Below are positions 56,648 to 64,000 of a DNA stretch of 64,000 bases, piece after piece. How positions within the stretch are numbered: position 1 is the stretch's first letter; each line of letters opens with the position of its first letter. Origin of the DNA: GCA-003244245 sp050699515 (lineage in GTDB: Bacteria > Actinomycetota > Actinomycetes > Mycobacteriales > Pseudonocardiaceae); assembly GCA_050699515.1 (NCBI GenBank), contig JBOHFF010000052.1, positions 23,785 to 87,784 on the forward strand, given 5' to 3'. The translations under genes were made by a program, and so were the position numbers. The notes below the pieces were generated by a model. That model ran no database searches and was not told the DNA's origin. It worked only from the letters and a program-made list of their open reading frames with translations.

Positions 56648-57474
56648 ACCACTACCTCCTTGCCCAGCTCGACATTCAACGTGTAGGCGACACGATCTCC
56701 CGGCACAACCGCGAATGATATTTCGACGGGCTGGCCGGCAGCCTGCATGACTCGCCGGTGGGCGAAGACGGGTACGCCCGGGGGAATCGCCAACTCGTGG
56801 ACCTCCGTTGCCGTTGGAAGGCGCGCCTCTATTTCAATTGTAACAGAGTCGACGTGAATGTCAGCCCCTCGAAGCTGCGCGATTGTACCTCGACCTGCAC
56901 GCTCGCTCGAAGCGCCGGCGAGTCCGGCGGCCTCACCCACTTTGCGTGTCATATAAGACGTGACGAGCTGGTGCGGCGTGCCTTCGATTATGTACCGGAA
57001 CGTCCGACGCAGCAAGGTAGCTCCCTCCGCTATGCCCAGAATCCGGGCGAGTTCGTCCTCGGCTATTGCCGAATCATAGGTGATATCTATGGCGAGGTTG
57101 TCCGATTCGGTGCCCGTTGCGGCTTCGAACAATCCGACGCTATTCGCATCCTCATCGTCACCCGCCGCAGCTCGCTCATACTCCATCCGCAGGCCCGCCA
57201 CGAGGTCACGGCGGACCAGATGCCGCGAGCGCACGTGCACACCTCGTCGCGGGGCGCCGGGGTCAGACACGAGCACCCCTTCTGCGACGAGCACAGCGAT
57301 GGCTCGTGCGACGGTCGCTTGGGATGTCGTGCAGTAGTGCTGCATGAGCTCACGGTTCGTGGGCATCTGATCGCCGGGAGCCCACTCACCTCGCTCGATG
57401 CGCTCACGTAGGTCAGCGGCGATAGCTCGCCAACGGTTGGCCGGCACAGGCTCCTCCAAATTGATGCGCATCAA
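56644..57474 (-). CDS. GntR/UTRA-family regulator, KorSA-like
   Basis: The N-terminal winged helix (RWRAIAADLRERIERGEWAP, MPTNRELMQHYCTTSQATVA, IAVLVAEGVLVSDP) is followed by a UTRA-type ligand domain (LARILGIAEGATLLRRTFRY, IEARLPTATEVHELAIPPGV, PVEISFAVVPGDRVAYTL). pSAM2-type elements use a GntR repressor (KorSA) to silence transfer and replication. This gene heads the cargo operon and is divergent from the transfer genes, in a position to control both. Confidence 0.88.
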   Translation of the reverse strand: MMRINLEEPVPANRWRAIAADLRERIERGEWAPGDQMPTNRELMQHYCTTSQATVARAIAVLVAEGVLVSDPGAPRRGVHVRSRHLVRRDLVAGLRMEYERAAAGDDEDANSVGLFEAATGTESDNLAIDITYDSAIAEDELARILGIAEGATLLRRTFRYIIEGTPHQLVTSYMTRKVGEAAGLAGASSERAGRGTIAQLRGADIHVDSVTIEIEARLPTATEVHELAIPPGVPVFAHRRVMQAAGQPVEISFAVVPGDRVAYTLNVELGKEVVV

Positions 57475-57577
57475 GCTTGCGCACGCAGTAGATCTGTGGT
57501 CTGATGTGAATCAAACACCCGGCAGGCGGTGTGACGCAAGGTGAAGAACCAGAAGATCACGAAGGGAAATGTTGATC

Positions 57578-57829
57578 ATGGGTGCGCCTAAGTATGTGCG
57601 GTTCGCGGTGGATTTCGAGGAGTGGTTTCCGCAGGGCTTGTACCTGGTTGGTGAGATTCAGGCGGTTACTGAGTATCAGTCTCAGGAGGACAGGGCCCGG
57701 AATCGTGCGGTGCGGCCTCGGGTGGATGAGGTGACGGGGTGTCCGTTGTTCGCTTCGCGGATAACCAGGTGCGCAGTCTGGCACCGCAGCTGCTGCGTCT
57801 GCTTCCCGACGGGCCAGGCGGAGTGCTGA
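57578..57829 (+). pseudogene. Truncated transfer-region protein
   Basis: ATG 57578 opens GAPKYVRFAVDFEEWFPQGL YLVGEIQAV..., which resembles the first gene of the transfer region in many actinobacterial elements. After VDEVTGCPL the frame turns into unrelated Cys-rich residues. Another frame across the junction reads NQVRSLAPQLLRLLPDGPGG, the tail of a different protein. A deletion fusing two genes is likely. Confidence 0.55.
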
Positions 57830-58026
57830 TGCCCACGACACCGGTCACCGGGCACGCGAGCGACTCTGTGCCCGCGACCATCCCCCTTGTTCTTGATTCG
57901 GGGGCTTCATGAGCAACAAAGGTGGGATCACCCCCAGCACGACACCGACGGGGTGGGTATTCCTGGATCGTCGTCGTGCGGGCGCGCCCTGAGCCGGAAC
58001 CGGAGCCGGAGTCAGGTCCGGGCCCA

Positions 58027-59111
58027 GCTGCCCAGAGTGGTCGGGGTGCGCTCGGGTGCCTCCTGGGATGAGGTCCGCGTCCGGCTGGTACCCGGCCACA
58101 AACCGGAAGATTTCGACGAGGCCGCGCGGGCGTTGGCGTCGGCCCGCGGGGGTGGCGGGCTGCCAGGTCCGAGAACTCACCCCCAACGTGGTGTCGATTG
58201 ATTTCCAGCGTCGTAACCTGCTCGCCGAGGCGGTGACCTGTCGGGATCTCACCACCCTGGTCGGTGTCCAGGGTGGGGCGGTGGATCTGCGGCGGGCGTT
58301 CTCAGGGCGTACCGAGTACGGCCAGGACTGGCACGTTCCGCTGGCCGGGGGTCACACCCTGGTGGCCGGGGCAACCGGGGCGGGCAAGAACTCGGTGATG
58401 TGGTGCCCGCTGGTCTCGATCGCCCCGGCGATCCGGGACGGGTGGGTGCGGGTGTCGGGGATCGACCCCAAGGGCATGGAACTGGCCTACGGACGCAGGA
58501 TCTTCCACCGCTACGCGGTCACCGGGACCGACGCCCTGGCCGTGCTCGATGACCTCCTCGACGCCATGGACACCCGCAAAGCCGAGTTCGCCGGGCGGGT
58601 CCGCTCGGTGCCGATCAGCCCCACCCACCCCGTGGAGCTGCTGGAATTCGACGAGATCGGGGCACTGACCAGATACACCGATCGCAAGACCCGCGAGGCA
58701 ATCACCGAACGGGTGGCGCTGCTGACCACCCAGGGCCGCGCGCTGGGGTTCACCGTGCGCGGCTACGTCCAAGAACCCACCAAAGACACCGTGCCGGTTC
58801 GGGAGCTGTTCCCCCGCCGGATCTGCCTGCGCGTCTCCGCGAAATCTCACGTGGGGATGGTCCTGGGGGACCAGGCCTACGAGCGGGGCGCGTGGGCCAA
58901 CCGAATCACCGAAGCCGACGCCGGTGTCGGCTACGTCGTCGGCGAAGGACTCCGTGAACCGCTGCGCATCCGTGCCGGCTGGGTCCCCGACCAGACGATC
59001 AAGCAGTTGGAAACGTTCGTCACCGGACCGATCACACATGACACAGCGGTGCTGGCGTTCCCGACCACACCCACCGACCCCACCGGGTCCACTCGCGGAG
59101 GTGCCGCATGA
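58027..59111 (+). pseudogene. traB: FtsK/TraB-type transfer protein, truncated and frameshifted
   Basis: The main frame carries GGHTLVAGATGAGKNSVMWC (Walker A, with Asn where Ser/Thr is usual), VELLEFDEIGALTRYTDRKT (Walker B region) and LLTTQGRALGFTVRGYVQEP, the FtsK-like motor of TraB proteins. These translocate double-stranded DNA between mycelial cells. The segment before it (ASWDEVRVRLVPGHKPEDF) is in another frame, separated by one extra G in the G-run near 58148. The N-terminal membrane domain is missing. The product would not be a functional transfer pump unless the indel is an error. Confidence 0.8.
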
Positions 59112-59636
59112 CCAGCGTCTCACCTGGTGGCGTGACGTTCGGGCAGGCGGCGGACCTGCTCGCAGCACACCTCACCAGCCACCCACTGCCGCAACCGGCG
59201 TCGGTCACGGTGTTGACCCGCAAGGCCGGGCGCTCGGAGGTCAAGGTGCAACTGCGCTCGTGCCGCACCGTGGCCGAGGTCGCGGCTGCGCTGCTCAGCT
59301 GGGCCGACACGCTGAGCACCCTCACCGTCCAGGCCTGGCGGACACCCCAAGCGCGACCAGGTACATCTCTCGATCGCCAGCACCCTGACCGGCCCGTCCG
59401 GCGCGGTCGACCTCGACGTCTACGGCGCCACAGCTCACGACCCGGACCTGTTCACCGATCTGGCACCCGGCGACCACCAGAGCGTGTCCCTGGGACAGCT
59501 GCGCGGGTGGGCGGCCAGTGTGCCCGACGAGGCGATCACGCGACCCGAAACGGTCGTCAACCGCGCGATCACGCACGACACGGCGGTACTGCCGTCCCCC
59601 ACCAACCCCACCGGGTCCACTCGCGGTGGTGCGGGC
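59108..59636 (+). pseudogene. First copy of a duplicated transfer-region gene, frameshifted
   Basis: ATG 59108 overlaps the traB stop (ATGA). The start (FGQAADLLAAHLTSHPLPQP, VKVQLRSCRTVAEVAAALLS) is paralogous to the next gene. Near 59347, one surplus C in ACCCCAAG moves the homology to another frame (DQVHLSIASTLTGPSGAVDL). That frame ends in a copy of the traB C-terminal tail and runs without a stop into the next gene. Confidence 0.6.
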
Positions 59637-60044
59637 ATGACTAGCACTGGTGACCTGCTCGCGGCTCTCTGCGCTCACCTCGCCGAGTTCGAGCTACCCG
59701 CGATCGCCTCAGTGCACGCGGTCGCCTCTGCGTCTGCACTACCTGTGACGGTGCAGCTCGACTGCCGCGCACCATCCACCATCGCCCGGGGGCTGCTGGC
59801 CTGGGCCGACACCCTCGCGGAGGTCACCGCGCAGGCGTGGCGGGTCCCCGGAGGTGACGGGGTGCACCTGTCAGTGACCGGGCTACTACCCGGCGGGTCC
59901 CCAGTCCGGATCTACGGCGGCCTGCGGGTCACCAACCGCGGTCCAGGCACCGGGCTCGAACCCAACGCCACCACCACCGTGGCTCTGATGACCCTGCGCC
60001 ATCTCGCCACCCCGGGACAAGCGACGGAAGAGGTCACCGTCTAA
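59637..60044 (+). CDS. Small transfer/replication-region protein of the element
   Basis: ATG 59637 encodes 135 residues: MTSTGDLLAALCAHLAEFEL, VTVQLDCRAPSTIARGLLAW, VPGGDGVHLSVTGLLPGGSP. It is paralogous to the preceding disrupted copy. Proteins of this type occur regularly between traB and repSA in actinobacterial elements; the function is unknown to me. Its stop TAA at 60042-60044 overlaps the rep ATG by one base. Confidence 0.7.
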   Translation: MTSTGDLLAALCAHLAEFELPAIASVHAVASASALPVTVQLDCRAPSTIARGLLAWADTLAEVTAQAWRVPGGDGVHLSVTGLLPGGSPVRIYGGLRVTNRGPGTGLEPNATTTVALMTLRHLATPGQATEEVTV

Positions 60045-61693
60045 TGAACACCCCCGAACCCACGACCCTCGATGCCGCGCGGATGACCCGGGCGCAGCAG
60101 GCCGCCCTGCCACTGACCACTGATGTCGCCCTGGCCTTGGCCGAAGAACACGGCGTCTGTGTGCGGCCGCTGGCCATGCGCCGGATCGACACCACCACCG
60201 GCCGCGTTGACGTCGTACCCGTGCCCTGTGGATCCACCCGCCAAAACCAGTGCTCTCCCTGCGCTGAGAAGGCCCGCCGGCTGCGGATGGTCCAATGCCG
60301 CCAAGGCTGGCACCTGGACACCGAACCCGCCACCGACCGGGCCGTGCCCGGTGAGGACCACACGGCGCTGATAGGCACCCGGGCCGATCTCGTCGCCGCC
60401 TACACCGAATGCAAAACCACCGGCGATGAGGGCGCGTGTGAGCAAATCACCGAGTCCGTGGCCGAACTCGACACCGAGTTACGCGCGCTGGGAGTCCGCG
60501 GACGGCTCACCCCCCTGGATACCCCACCCAAACCGGTCAAGCGCTCGACACGGCGTCGTCAAGACGCCCCGGACCTGCCCCGCCGACCGGTCGAGCGGCG
60601 CACCCTCGGGCGGGTGTTCGCCGGGCGCTACCGGCCCTCCACCTTCCTGACCCTCACCCTCGACTCCTACGGCCAGGTCGACAGCCACGGCGCGGCGCTG
60701 GACCCCGACACCTATGACTACCAGCGGGCCGCCCGCGACGCGATCCACTTCCCAGCGCTGCTGGATCGGTTCTGGCAGAACACCCGGCGCTGTCTCGGGT
60801 GGGACGTGCAGTACTTCGGCACCGTCGAACCCCAACAACGCGGCGCCCCGCACTTCCACGCCGCCCTCCGGGGCGCCATCCCCCGCGCCGAACTCCGCCA
60901 GATCACTGCCGCCACCTACCACCAGGTGTGGTGGCCCCACCATGACCGTGTCGTTTACACCGACGAGCGGCTACCGGTCTGGGACACCCGGGCCAAGACC
61001 TTCATCGACCCCGACACCGGGATACCACTGCCTACCTTCGATCAAGCCTGCGAGGAACTGGCCGAGCCTGCGCATGTGGTGCGGTTCGGGGCGCAGGTGC
61101 ACGTCAAGGGCATCCTGGGCGGCACCGAAGAAGCGGGCCGCCACGTCGGCTACCTGACCAAATACTTGACCAAGAACATCAGCCAGGCCGCCGGTCTCGG
61201 CGAGCACGCCACCGACACCCAACGCGACCACGCCCATAGGCTCCACGCCGAACTCCGGATCACCCCCTGCTCGCCCCGATGTGCGATGTGGCTGCTCTAC
61301 GGCATCCAACCCCAAGGCGCCAAACACTCCATCACCCCCGGACAGTGCAAGGGCAAGGCCCACAAACCAGAACACCTCGGCATCGCCGGACGCCGCGTCC
61401 TCGTCTCCCGCAAATGGTCCAACAAAACCCTCGATGACCACCGCGCCGAACGCGGTGCGTTTGTTCGGCAACTCCTCGAACACACCGGCATCCAACCAGC
61501 CCACGGACCCCAAGACGGGCCCTACCAGTGGGAACGCACCACACCCACAGATCCCGACGTCCCACCCCGACCCCTCCTGCTCCTCCACGCCATCGCCGAA
61601 CGACAACGATGGCACGCCGAATACACCGCCGCACAACTCGCCACCAGCCACCGACCCGACAACCATTCGGCAACTCACGATCAGGCCGCCTGA
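60044..61693 (+). CDS. repSA: RepSA-like rolling-circle replication initiator
   Basis: The 549-aa protein has a zinc-finger-like cluster (PCGSTRQNQCSPCAEKARRL), the HUH metal motif in GAPHFHAALRGAIPRAEL (about residues 266-283), and a Tyr-containing region VGYLTKYLTKNISQAAG near 365-380 that probably holds the nicking Tyr. It ends in a basic, Pro-rich tail. RepSA proteins nick at a double-strand origin, often inside or near the gene, for rolling-circle copying of the excised element. It is downstream of the small transfer-region gene and upstream of xis. Confidence 0.9.
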   Translation: MNTPEPTTLDAARMTRAQQAALPLTTDVALALAEEHGVCVRPLAMRRIDTTTGRVDVVPVPCGSTRQNQCSPCAEKARRLRMVQCRQGWHLDTEPATDRAVPGEDHTALIGTRADLVAAYTECKTTGDEGACEQITESVAELDTELRALGVRGRLTPLDTPPKPVKRSTRRRQDAPDLPRRPVERRTLGRVFAGRYRPSTFLTLTLDSYGQVDSHGAALDPDTYDYQRAARDAIHFPALLDRFWQNTRRCLGWDVQYFGTVEPQQRGAPHFHAALRGAIPRAELRQITAATYHQVWWPHHDRVVYTDERLPVWDTRAKTFIDPDTGIPLPTFDQACEELAEPAHVVRFGAQVHVKGILGGTEEAGRHVGYLTKYLTKNISQAAGLGEHATDTQRDHAHRLHAELRITPCSPRCAMWLLYGIQPQGAKHSITPGQCKGKAHKPEHLGIAGRRVLVSRKWSNKTLDDHRAERGAFVRQLLEHTGIQPAHGPQDGPYQWERTTPTDPDVPPRPLLLLHAIAERQRWHAEYTAAQLATSHRPDNHSATHDQAA

Positions 61694-61761
61694 GAGAGAG
61701 GCGCCCGGTGAGCACGCATCAACTGACCATGAATCCGTGCAGCGTCGAGAAGAGGCACCAC

Positions 61762-61971
61762 ATGGATGCAATGGCGGCGCTCAAGTCTCTCCCGCCGCTG
61801 ATCGCCATTTCCACCGCCGCCAAGCTGCTCGGCATCAGCCGGTCGGCCGCGTACCGGTACGCCGCGATGGGCGACCTGCCTACTAGGCACCTCGGCGGCC
61901 GAGTTTACATCGTGACATCTCTCCTCTACGAGCTCGTCTCGAACGCAGATAATGGAAGTGAGGCGGCCTGA
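61762..61971 (+). CDS. xis: Excisionase (HTH, MerR/BldC-like)
   Basis: ATG 61762, preceded by AAGAGG, encodes 69 residues with PPLIAISTAAKLLGISRSAA and YRYAAMGDLPTRHLGGRVYI, a winged helix-turn-helix of the excisionase type. The stop overlaps the integrase start (TGATG). It would direct the integrase toward excision by bending the att region. Confidence 0.88.
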   Translation: MDAMAALKSLPPLIAISTAAKLLGISRSAAYRYAAMGDLPTRHLGGRVYIVTSLLYELVSNADNGSEAA

Positions 61972-63344
61972 TGGCCAAAAGTAACCGTCGTCGCGTCCCG
62001 GGTGTCACCGTTTACCAACGTGGGAAGAAGTGGTCTTACACGATCTATGGCGAGCCCGATATCCTGACTGGGAAGCGGGATCGGATCAATGCTGGCGGGT
62101 TCGAGTCCGAAGAGGACGCGTGGGCGTCGGCGTTGAGGAAACATGCGGAGATGGACCGCGGCCGGAAAGTCAAGCCATCGACACGCACGGTCGAGCAATT
62201 CCTCACCGAATGGCTCCAAAGCGTCAAGCGCTCACTCAAACCGTCCGCGTATGCGAATTACTCGACGAATGTGGCGGCCTACATCATTCCGAAGATCGGT
62301 CACCGGAAGCTGCAGGACATCTCGGTGCCGGTCCTGAACGCTTTTTACGTTCATTTGCTCGAAGCGGGCCGGATCAAGGCCAACGGCAACGGCCGGATGT
62401 ACGAGTATTGGCGCGATCACCGGACACTCCGCAACGGCCTTGGGCCTACCCCAACCGAACTCAGCAAGGCCTGCGAGACCTCGTACCAGGCGGCAAAGGA
62501 GGCCGTGTGTCGCTACCGGAGAGGCCGGTTACCTGCGGAGTATCTCACTGGCCTGTCGCCGAAGTCGGTGCGCAATGTTCACCGGCTGTTGCATCGAGCG
62601 CTTAGCGACGCCGTGGCGTGGGACTACCTGGTCTTCAATCCGGCCGAACACGCGAGCCTGCCCCGAGCGCGCCGCCGTGGCCGGAACATTCCTCAACCCT
62701 GGTCGGTCGAAGAACTCGCACAGTGGCTACGGCAGGCCCAGGAGAACCGATTCGCGGGTATGTGGGTCCTGGCGGCCACAACGGGCATGCGACGCTCAGA
62801 GCTGCTCGGAGTTCGCCGAGATTCACTCGATCTCGACACCGGGACGCTCACGATCGACGAAACCCTGATCTCGGTGGCTGGCCGCGCCGAGGAGTCCGAT
62901 GGCAAGACCGACGCGGGAGTACGGACCGTATCCTTGGATGCCTTCACGATCGCAGCCCTCCGGCGGCATCTGGCCATGCTCGACGTCGAACAACAGGCCT
63001 TCGGCCCCGCCTACGCGGCGGGTGACTGGCTGTTCGTCTGGGAGAACGGGCAGCGACCGCACCCCGACACGGTGACGGGCACGTTCAACCGCCTCGTCGA
63101 TGTAGCAGGCTCCCGGCGGATTCGGCTCCACGATGTACGGCATACGTACTCGACGCTTTCGCTGGACTCCGGCATCGAGCCTAAGATCCTTAGTGATCGG
63201 GTCGGCCACTCCAACCCGACCGTCACGTTCCAGATCTACGCCCATCGCTCCACGGGACGGGACCGCGCCGCAGCGGAGCTCATCGGTCGCCTGATCAATG
63301 AGGCCGTCAACGGTTCGGAGGGCACCGAACCCGAAGCGTGTTGA
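61971..63344 (+). CDS. int: Tyrosine site-specific integrase
   Basis: The 457-aa recombinase has an N-terminal AP2-like arm-binding part (VPGVTVYQRGKKWSYTIYGE), a SAM-like core-binding domain (FLTEWLQSVKRSLKPSAYAN), and a catalytic domain with ATTGMRRSELLGVRRDSLDL, HDVRHTYSTLSL (His387, Arg390) and GHSNPTVTFQIYAH (nucleophile Tyr423). A further insertion near residue 150-185 is longer than in many relatives. It recombines the 45-bp core in tRNA-fMet and lies 79 bp from that gene. Confidence 0.95.
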   Translation: MAKSNRRRVPGVTVYQRGKKWSYTIYGEPDILTGKRDRINAGGFESEEDAWASALRKHAEMDRGRKVKPSTRTVEQFLTEWLQSVKRSLKPSAYANYSTNVAAYIIPKIGHRKLQDISVPVLNAFYVHLLEAGRIKANGNGRMYEYWRDHRTLRNGLGPTPTELSKACETSYQAAKEAVCRYRRGRLPAEYLTGLSPKSVRNVHRLLHRALSDAVAWDYLVFNPAEHASLPRARRRGRNIPQPWSVEELAQWLRQAQENRFAGMWVLAATTGMRRSELLGVRRDSLDLDTGTLTIDETLISVAGRAEESDGKTDAGVRTVSLDAFTIAALRRHLAMLDVEQQAFGPAYAAGDWLFVWENGQRPHPDTVTGTFNRLVDVAGSRRIRLHDVRHTYSTLSLDSGIEPKILSDRVGHSNPTVTFQIYAHRSTGRDRAAAELIGRLINEAVNGSEGTEPEAC

Positions 63345-63353
63345 CCGGGCTCT

Positions 63354-63372
63354 TTACTACCGTTCTTACTAC
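63354..63372. promoter_or_regulatory. Putative integrase arm-type site, right
   Basis: TTACTACCGTTCTTACTAC has two TTACTAC units 12 bp apart and matches the left-end site at 54706-54724 in 17 of 19 positions. It lies between int and the tRNA core site. Confidence 0.55.
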
Positions 63373-63378
63373 GAGTAG

Positions 63379-63424
63379 AGGAGAAACGGCCCCCAGACTG
63401 ATCAGTCTGGGGGCCGTTTCTCCT
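63379..63424. terminator. 46-bp perfect palindrome after int and tRNA-fMet
   Basis: The sequence is a perfect palindrome centred on GATC (core ACGGCCCCCAGACTGATC and its complement) with no loop bases. It lies between the convergent int and tRNA genes and is likely a bidirectional terminator brought by the element. Confidence 0.75.
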
Positions 63425-63468
63425 GGTAGCGGGGGTAGGATTCGAACCTACGACCTCTGGGTTATGAG
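63424..63468. repeat. att site within the intact tRNA-fMet
   Basis: Identical over 45 bp to the fragment at 54544-54588; identity stops within the anticodon stem, after which this copy continues the true tRNA sequence. Confidence 0.95.
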
Positions 63469-63500
63469 CCCAGCGAGCTACCGAGCTGCTCCACCCCGCG
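63424..63500 (-). tRNA. Initiator tRNA-fMet (CAT)
   Basis: The minus strand reads CGCGGGGTGGAGCAGCTCGG, with anticodon arm CTGGG-CTCATAA-CCCAG (three consecutive G-C pairs) and encoded CCA at 63424-63426. Position 1 (C) faces U72, giving the unpaired first position of initiators. Its 3' half is the attachment site of the integrated element, which restores the gene. Confidence 0.95.
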
Positions 63501-63590
63501 TTGCATTTAGAACTCTACACCTTCCCGACAGGTGCTCGCAGCGGGGGGTCCATCCGGTCGTTGACCTGCGGTAACGCCCCAGAAACGCCA

Positions 63591-63622
63591 CCGCCCCGCA
63601 GATCCGAAGATCCACGGGGCGG
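63591..63622 (-). terminator. Terminator of the UPF0182 gene
   Basis: CCGCCCCG (63591-63598) pairs with 63615-63622 around a 16-nt loop that itself can pair (GATC-CGAA-GATC). On the minus strand it follows the UPF0182 stop by about 15 nt. Confidence 0.65.
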
Positions 63623-63636
63623 CGGGGCTGAGGCAG

Positions 63637-64000
63637 TCAGCGCGGCGGTGCGGGCGGCTGCGCGGCCTGGAAGCGCCTCACGGCCGCGTCGAGCGCGTTG
63701 AGGGCCGTGGCCTGAGCCGCGAAGTCGCCGGAGGGTACGGCCTTCAGCTGCGCGAGTGCCCGCTGGATGTCGCCGGCAGCCGCCGACAACTCCGGGCTCA
63801 CCGTGCCGGTGCCGGCCGCGGGCGGCTGAGCTCCCGCTGCGGGCGGCTGCGCCGCTGCCGGCGGTGCCGTGCCGCCGACGACGTTGGCGCCCGCTCCCGT
63901 GCCGAACAGGCTGTCGAGCGCGGACGCGAGGCTCGGGCCGTACCCGACCCGATCGCCGTAGAACAGCAGCACCTTCGCCAGCTGCGGGTACGACGAATCC
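63637..64000 (-). CDS. UPF0182 family membrane protein, C-terminal part
   Basis: The gene runs off the right edge. The visible 120 residues read YPQLAKVLLFYGDRVGYGPS, LASALDSLFGTGAG, then a Pro/Ala-rich linker and a helical end (SAAAGDIQRALAQLKAVPSG). This is the conserved C-terminus of the large UPF0182 (COG1615) membrane proteins of actinobacteria. The function is unknown. The start lies beyond the window. Confidence 0.88.
   Translation of the reverse strand, partial: DSSYPQLAKVLLFYGDRVGYGPSLASALDSLFGTGAGANVVGGTAPPAAAQPPAAGAQPPAAGTGTVSPELSAAAGDIQRALAQLKAVPSGDFAAQATALNALDAAVRRFQAAQPPAPPR

Larger units (their letters stand above)
54544..63468. mobile_element. pSAM2-like actinomycete integrative element (AICE) in tRNA-fMet
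   Basis: The 8.9-kb element lies between 45-bp att repeats in the initiator tRNA gene. It encodes a tyrosine integrase, a HTH excisionase, a RepSA-like rolling-circle initiator, a FtsK/TraB-type transfer protein (damaged), small conserved transfer-region proteins and a GntR regulator with cargo genes. The integrase and excisionase sit next to the intact tRNA as in pSAM2. It could probably still excise and replicate, but traB is disrupted and the transfer region is decayed. Confidence 0.9.

Overview
This is a high-GC actinobacterial chromosome segment. A member of the Pseudonocardiales is the likeliest source, judged from gene content: the prfB-ftsE-ftsX-smpB-ssrA block, an F420-type LLM oxidoreductase, a DUF5753 XRE regulator, a subtilisin-inhibitor-like protein and a tricorn protease. 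No rRNA is present, so the genus is inference.

Layout. 0-9 kb is accessory DNA: an orphan binding-protein-like membrane protein, poorly conserved membrane or hypothetical genes, a decayed pair of YHS domains, and an IS3-family remnant (4845-7118) interrupted by an IS1595-family element (5101-6218) with an 8-bp target duplication. 9-25.8 kb is mostly ordinary core: tRNA-Ala, DsbA/MauE-like redox pair, VIT-family transporter, MFS transporter, tmRNA with smpB, ftsX, ftsE and prfB, PadR and DUF5753 regulators, an aldo/keto reductase, an LLM oxidoreductase, a two-subunit molybdenum hydroxylase, a cysteinyl-tRNA-synthetase-like ligase and a histidine phosphatase. 25.8-29.6 kb is a MacAB-like exporter operon.

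31.2-47.7 kb is the most notable part: genes for a glycine/sarcosine/betaine reductase system in the minus-strand order grdE, grdB, [11.5 kb of other genes], leader ORF, grdC, thioredoxin, grdA. Both grdA and grdB carry an in-frame TGA at the position where the family has selenocysteine, with conserved coding sequence on both sides. grdB also has a hairpin 11 nt after the TGA with a GGGU loop, like the bacterial SECIS of E. coli fdhF. The two operons share a promoter-like sequence and related start regions. The block between them holds an XRE regulator, a small ORF, two overlapping glycosyltransferase ORFs (the second with cupin and nucleotidyltransferase domains), an SDR and a fused alpha-beta glycyl-tRNA synthetase, then a TPR-type XRE regulator. 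No selA/B/C/D, grdD or trxB is visible here.

47.8-54.2 kb holds a protease inhibitor, a tricorn protease, a STAS / anti-sigma-kinase divergent pair and two small proteins sharing a GDxxGRDK motif. 54.5-63.5 kb is a pSAM2-like actinomycete integrative element in the initiator tRNA-fMet gene: 45-bp att repeats, integrase, excisionase, RepSA-like initiator, GntR regulator with three cargo genes, a nested inverted repeat, and a transfer region damaged by truncation and frameshifts. The window ends in a UPF0182 membrane-protein gene.
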